From positions 1-9,774 of the forward strand of contig DNBZ01000064.1 in the NCBI GenBank assembly GCA_003484585.1: a stretch of 9,774 nucleotides of DNA. Reading direction: 5' to 3'. Positions 6,879 through 9,774 of the stretch are shown piece by piece. Below the pieces are notes generated by a model that searched no databases, was not told the origin of the DNA, and saw only the letters and a program-made list of their open reading frames with translations. This DNA comes from Bacteroidota bacterium. Its GTDB lineage: Bacteria > Bacteroidota > Bacteroidia > NS11-12g > UBA9320. Position 1 is the stretch's first letter, and the number at the start of each line of letters is the position of its first letter. A program made the translations under genes and the position numbers.

Positions 6879-8108
6879 TTAGGATATGCGGTAGTCATAA
6901 AACCTCTTGTCATTCTCTTTTCTAATTCGTTCTATAGATACTCTACCTCTATTATTTATTTGAATTACCATCTGACTTCTTTTTGATTTTCTAGTATCGT
7001 AGGAATAATGACTAATTTGAAATACCTTATCTATTTTATCTCTAGACAATGTGTTATTTCTCATACCAATTAATTGTGTTTCGATTTCAATAATTCCATC
7101 TGTTTCAATTGTTTTAGTTTTACGATTTTTTCTCACCCAAAGAGTAATAAGCAACACTACCAATAAAGCCATAGCTATGAAACTATAGAAAAGAAAAGTT
7201 TTATCTTTGTAATTGTACAGCTCAACATAATTTCTACTAAATACTTTATGATGCTTATAAATATTTATGCTGTCACTTATACCAAGATCATCAGTATAAT
7301 GAAGCATTGAGTCAATAACCGTTAAATTCTTGATACCGTCAAAACATTCCATATTTTGGAGAATAGGGATTGCAAAAAATTCCCCTGTGGATTTATTAAA
7401 GATACTGTAACGGCATAATCCGGTGTTCTCTTTATACCTAAACAATATAAAATTGTTTAGGTCGTAGCGATAATCTCCATAAGGAAAAGTTAATTCTGAT
7501 GTATTCGAACTTGTAAAGTTCGAAAGGTTCGTATATCTAAGACTCCCTAATTGAATTTCACCAAACGAAAAATCAGTATATTGGTCAAGAGGTTGACTCG
7601 TAGTGTTGTGGTTGTGCCCCAATAGAACCATCAGTTTATCTCCATTTTTCCAAGTATTAATGATTCCTGTTGCACTTTTAGGATAGGCTATTATTTTTTT
7701 TTCAAACCATCCTTTGGCATTGGGTTCAAAATAAATTAGTCCCGTGAAGCGATTAAACAATCCTCCGCCACCGTAACTGTAGACGATATCATTATGAGTA
7801 AATAAGAATCTACCAAAATTGGCTCCGTGAAATAGGCTATTAGAAAGATTTGAAACTTTCGTTTTTTTATCGATCGATATCTCAAATAAATGCAGTGTTC
7901 CGTCAGGATTATAAATTATAACTGAATCGTTTTTATAGATGATGTCTCTGAAAAAACCAGCACTGAAATTCAATACATTTTTATTGAGATTAAATAATTT
8001 AATCTGGCTATGTATTTCCGTTGTATCAATGATTCTTGAGTTAAACGATAACCCTTTGAAACTTATGAGAAGTATAATGAACAACTTAAAAACTCTATAA
8101 AAAGACAT
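6879..8108 (-). CDS. secreted propeller-like, single-TM protein with basic cytoplasmic tail
   Basis: A 409-residue protein I cannot name. It has a signal peptide (about 1-22, with FKLFIILLISF), a long exported region (about 25-300) of repeated short beta strands, some with kelch-like features (SYGGGGLFNRFTGLIYF near 111-127 and several aromatic strand ends), one strong TM segment (about 306-324, FIAMALLVVLLITLW) and an 85-residue basic tail. The tail has SRDKIDKVFQIS, SYDTRKSKRSQMVIQIN and a closing ENDKRFYDYRI. This resembles C-terminal tails seen in other Bacteroidota propeller-TM proteins and could be a small helical or winged-helix-like domain, so an outside-in sensor is a fair guess. Translation could be extended to a TTG at 8114, but ATG 8108 gives a normal signal peptide and is preferred. 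A TAGCTTTG -7-like box sits only 3 bases upstream on the minus strand. The gene is divergent from the small ORFs at 8283 and 8526. Confidence 0.75.
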   Translation of the reverse strand: MSFYRVFKLFIILLISFKGLSFNSRIIDTTEIHSQIKLFNLNKNVLNFSAGFFRDIIYKNDSVIIYNPDGTLHLFEISIDKKTKVSNLSNSLFHGANFGRFLFTHNDIVYSYGGGGLFNRFTGLIYFEPNAKGWFEKKIIAYPKSATGIINTWKNGDKLMVLLGHNHNTTSQPLDQYTDFSFGEIQLGSLRYTNLSNFTSSNTSELTFPYGDYRYDLNNFILFRYKENTGLCRYSIFNKSTGEFFAIPILQNMECFDGIKNLTVIDSMLHYTDDLGISDSINIYKHHKVFSRNYVELYNYKDKTFLFYSFIAMALLVVLLITLWVRKNRKTKTIETDGIIEIETQLIGMRNNTLSRDKIDKVFQISHYSYDTRKSKRSQMVIQINNRGRVSIERIRKENDKRFYDYRIS

Positions 8109-8159
8109 CTTCAAAGCTACGATTATTTGAGGAATAGGGAGATAAGTTATTTATGTGAT

Positions 8160-8178
8160 ATTAGGTGTTTTACCTAAT
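8160..8178. promoter_or_regulatory. 7-bp inverted repeat in the divergent intergenic region
   Basis: ATTAGGT, loop GTTTT, ACCTAAT form a perfect inverted repeat midway between the divergent start codons at 8108 (-) and 8283 (+). A repeat placed there could be a binding site for a dimeric regulator acting on both genes, or a hairpin in the leader of one of them. The sequence is AT-rich, so chance is a real alternative. Confidence 0.25.
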
Positions 8179-8210
8179 TAACTAACGACATTAAATAAAT
8201 TAAATCTTTT

Positions 8211-8243
8211 TTTGAATTCGGTTTTACAAGGACGTTAAATTAC
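8211..8243 (+). promoter_or_regulatory. possible Bacteroidota-type promoter for the small genes
   Basis: TTTG at 8211-8214 is followed after 21 bp by TAAATTAC (8236-8243). Bacteroidota promoters have a -33 TTTG-like and a -7 TAnnTTTG box about 19 bp apart. The -33 box fits, the -7 box only partly (TAnnTT present, final TG missing) and the spacing is slightly long. The position, about 40 bp before ATG 8283, is suitable. Confidence 0.25.
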
Positions 8244-8282
8244 GGATTCAGAAATTACAACAACAACTTGACACGATCCAAA

Positions 8283-8456
8283 ATGGGAAACACAAATAGT
8301 GAACAGTTAGAAGAGTTATTATATAGGGCTCACAGGTTAGACATATTTAAGGAGTTAAGTGATCGTGTGTCCAAACTACCCACCAAACCCACTAATATGT
8401 TAGAAAGGTATGAGACGTGTTTTCGTCAAATTGTTGAGGAGAGATCACTCCAATAA
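8283..8456 (+). CDS. small hypothetical protein, 57 aa
   Basis: A 57-residue protein I do not recognise. It is mostly helical and highly charged, with SEQLEELLYRAHRLDIFKEL (6-25) followed by a break (LPTKPTN) and a second helix (MLERYETCFRQIVEER). There is no signal peptide or TM segment, so it should be cytoplasmic. The frame is open from TTG 8268, but the first ATG at 8283 is the sensible start. No Shine-Dalgarno sequence is visible, as usual in Bacteroidota. The second small gene follows after 69 bp on the same strand and may share a transcript. The helix-break-helix pattern with a balanced charge looks like real coding sequence rather than noise, but at this length that is uncertain. It could be a small regulator or antitoxin-like protein; nothing in the sequence proves either. 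Confidence 0.5.
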   Translation: MGNTNSEQLEELLYRAHRLDIFKELSDRVSKLPTKPTNMLERYETCFRQIVEERSLQ

Positions 8457-8525
8457 CCTTTTTAAATATATAGATGAATACTAAAATTTATTATTGAAGA
8501 ATAATTAAACTATTGACAAACAACT

Positions 8526-8843
8526 ATGCAAAACAGCAACGAACAAATACCATCTGAAATTAGCAACGAGAAACTTATCCATACGATAAATAACTGGAAC
8601 GATTATCTAGTTGTTTGTGTTCTAGCATCATACAAAGAATTATCCAAAAGAAAACTACAAACACCTGATTTATTGAGTGTACTGGTAGACATAAAATGGG
8701 AAAAGAGTTTGACTGAATTTTGTCAAGCTAACCAATTTTCTAAAATTGAAGATTTTTTGGCATCTTTTGCAGCATTTCAAGAGGGCAAAGATGTATCTCA
8801 CAACTTTGAGTCACCTGACGAATTTGGGCTTTGCTGGGCATAG
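8526..8843 (+). CDS. small hypothetical protein, 105 aa
   Basis: A 105-residue cytoplasmic protein of unknown function. Residues about 14-44 (SNEKLIHTINNWNDYL, a hydrophobic helix, then YKELSKRKL) resemble a short Bacteroidota motif of the form LIxIxNNxxDY, helix, ELxKR, which I recall near the N-terminus of several small or membrane proteins. The second half is a helical segment (WEKSLTEFCQANQFSKIEDF), then a Gly-Lys-Asp loop and an acidic end, SPDEFGLCWA. No signal peptide, TM or catalytic motif is seen. The ATG start is clear; TTATTGAAG and TATTGAC upstream offer no ribosome site. After the TAG stop the same frame stays open for 26 more codons (8844-8921), so a nonsense change or sequencing error at the stop is possible. 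It lies 69 bp after the 57-residue gene and reads away from the propeller-TM gene. Confidence 0.55.
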   Translation: MQNSNEQIPSEISNEKLIHTINNWNDYLVVCVLASYKELSKRKLQTPDLLSVLVDIKWEKSLTEFCQANQFSKIEDFLASFAAFQEGKDVSHNFESPDEFGLCWA

Positions 8844-9069
8844 AAAAATGATCCTTTGTATTCCAACGATAGCTGGGATTCTTTTTCAAAAACAGTAAAC
8901 CATAGGGTTACACTATCATTCTGAGCAAAGACTTTGAATAGGAAACCGATATTTTAAAAGAGGTGCGGGGTTGTTATTCTTACGGGTTGCAAGAAGGATA
9001 TAATTGATTAGTTCTAATAAAAAGGATGGAATCAATGTACACTTGTTACCTATGTGTTACCTGAAAAAT
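8844..9069. other. intergenic stretch, no gene seen
   Basis: Apart from the 26-codon open extension of the preceding frame, I see no plausible gene on either strand. An 8-bp direct repeat, TGTTACCT, occurs at 9044-9051 and 9055-9062, spaced 11 bp start to start; this may be chance or a tandem recognition half-site. The stretch leads into the hairpin cluster at 9070-9178. Confidence 0.45.
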
Positions 9070-9118
9070 AAAGAAGTCCTACAATCATTTGACAATCAAA
9101 CAATTATAGGACTTCTTT
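9070..9118 (-). terminator. long hairpin, 12-bp stem plus inner pairs
   Basis: AAAGAAGTCCTA (9070-9081) and TAGGACTTCTTT (9107-9118) pair perfectly over 12 bp; one mismatch is followed by three further pairs (AAT/ATT). The inner loop holds another short TTTG/CAAA stem. Read on the minus strand, the stem is followed by ATTTTTC, a modest U-rich end, so it could be a second, back-up terminator for the T9SS protein gene. Being nearly symmetrical, it could also stop plus-strand transcripts from the small genes. Confidence 0.5.
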
Positions 9119-9142
9119 GAGTAGAGGCTTTGCTCCTCTTAT

Positions 9143-9178
9143 CTAACCTTTAGACTGATACCCTAGTCTAAAGGTTAG
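9143..9178 (-). terminator. 14-bp perfect stem-loop, terminator of the T9SS protein gene
   Basis: CTAACCTTTAGACT (9143-9156), loop GATACCCT, and AGTCTAAAGGTTAG (9165-9178) form a perfect 14-bp stem 9 bp after the minus-strand stop codon at 9188. Its position marks it as the transcription end or the 3' protecting hairpin of that gene. The bases after the stem on the minus strand (ATAAGAGG) lack a T tract, so it may not terminate alone. Confidence 0.6.
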
Positions 9179-9187
9179 TGTGTGTGA

Positions 9188-9774
9188 TTATTGTTTGATT
9201 ACTTTGAGGTGCTTAGTACCTTTCGTAGAGGTTACATTAACGATGTATACCCCCGAGGCCCATGCGCTTAAGTCTAATCTGTGCGTGCCTTTATCTTCAT
9301 TTTGGATAGCCAGAAGCAAGACACCACTAAGGTCTGTAACCTCAATACTGTATAGCTCAGTAGTACTTACACTTATGGTTACCTCTTGGTTAAATGGATT
9401 TGGGTATGCTGCTATCTCTAATGCATTTGGTTTTACCGTAAAACGTACAGAACGTATATCTGTATACTCATTTGCTCCATCGTAGTCTATCTGGTTAAGT
9501 CTGTAGTATGCTGTTTGCTGGCTTTTTGCAATGGTTTTGTCTACAAAACTATAGTCGGTAAGCTGGGTGGTGGTGCCGTTACCTGCTACCTTACCTACCC
9601 ATTCCCAATGTATCGCATCGTAACTGCGCTCTACATCAAAATAATTATTATTCAACTCACTAGCAGTTTGCCAGTTGAGAAGCGCTTGGTGATTGTCTAT
9701 GTATTTGGCTTCAAAATAAACCAACTCTACGGGCAATGCGGCACTCACAAAATGCACTCTCACACTTCCTGCAT
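9188..9774 (-). CDS. T9SS-exported surface protein, C-terminal part
   Basis: This is the C-terminal 195 or so residues of a larger secreted protein; the frame is open to the right edge of the window, so the GTG at 9763 is not its start. The visible part opens with a linker (SAALPVELVYFEAK) and a fibronectin-like beta domain (LNWQTASELNNNYFDVERS, then YYRLNQIDYDGANEYTDIR), a pairing seen often before sorting domains. The last 74 residues are a type A T9SS sorting domain (Por_Secre_tail): YPNPFNQEVTISV at its start, ELYSIEVTDLSGVLL, then WASGVYIVNVTSTKGTKHLK and the terminal VIKQ. Such domains pass through the type IX translocon and are cut off, with the cargo attached to the cell surface or released. 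The cargo itself lies outside the window, so its activity cannot be told. The stop is followed 9 bp later by a 14-bp stem-loop. Confidence 0.93.
   Translation of the reverse strand, partial: AGSVRVHFVSAALPVELVYFEAKYIDNHQALLNWQTASELNNNYFDVERSYDAIHWEWVGKVAGNGTTTQLTDYSFVDKTIAKSQQTAYYRLNQIDYDGANEYTDIRSVRFTVKPNALEIAAYPNPFNQEVTISVSTTELYSIEVTDLSGVLLLAIQNEDKGTHRLDLSAWASGVYIVNVTSTKGTKHLKVIKQ

Noticed and set aside
8109..8114. TTG start at 8114 for the propeller-TM protein
   Set aside because: It adds only two residues before ATG 8108, which already gives a normal signal peptide.
8268..8282. TTG start at 8268 for the 57-aa protein
   Set aside because: ATG 8283 is 15 bases downstream and no ribosome site favours the TTG.
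9070..9178. CRISPR array or tandem repeat
   Set aside because: The repeats are inverted and different from each other; there is no regular direct repeat-spacer pattern.
9180..9485. Plus-strand ORF of 101 codons opposite the T9SS protein
   Set aside because: It is the antisense shadow of a clear sorting-domain coding region, and it begins within the terminator side of that gene; its translation shows no family pattern.

Overview
The window looks like a chromosomal piece of a Bacteroidota genome, most likely a Flavobacteriales-type bacterium. This rests on AT-rich DNA, a DUF4292 lipoprotein, a type IX secretion (T9SS) C-terminal sorting domain, lipoprotein signals ending in GC-K-S, near absence of Shine-Dalgarno sequences, and a gene order (dut, sugar nucleotidyltransferase, TPR lipoprotein, DUF4292, M23/EnvC-like) that I recall from flavobacterial genomes. 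Family assignments come from reading motifs; no database search was run.

Positions 1-6237 (+) are a tightly packed, co-directional housekeeping and envelope cluster. It starts with the 3' part of dut (dUTPase), followed after 24 bp by a sugar-phosphate nucleotidyltransferase with a left-handed beta-helix tail. Three envelope genes then overlap one another by 14-32 bp: a TPR lipoprotein with a non-ATG start, a DUF4292 (LolB-like) lipoprotein, and an exported coiled-coil protein with a degenerate M23/LytM domain. After a 58-bp gap come a 3-hydroxybutyryl-CoA dehydrogenase and, by a 4-bp ATGA overlap, a small cysteine-rich lipoprotein that looks like a Rieske fold stripped of its iron-ligand histidines. 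Nucleotide hygiene, precursor activation and outer-envelope assembly thus appear to be transcribed together.

Positions 6238-6880 are a scrapyard. They hold a short perfect hairpin, a 22-codon ORF with a short resolvase-like motif, a hairpin with a long T tract, the left end of an IS200-like element with the first 48 or so codons of tnpA, and directly abutting it on the other strand a fragment of a phage-tail-type S74 intramolecular chaperone domain. Neither fragment is complete, so this is a decayed junction.

Positions 6879-8108 (-) encode a 409-aa signal-peptide, propeller-like, single-TM protein with a basic cytoplasmic tail that may be a DNA-binding-like domain. Divergent from it lie two small unrecognised AT-rich genes (8283-8456 and 8526-8843). 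The window closes with a hairpin-rich gap (9070-9178) that serves as terminator for the minus-strand gene at 9188-9774, the C-terminal end of a T9SS-exported surface protein running off the right edge.

The best candidates for something undescribed are the His-less Rieske-like lipoprotein, the propeller-TM-tail protein, and the pair of small genes divergent from it. I did not find a convincing defence system, CRISPR array, tRNA or rRNA.
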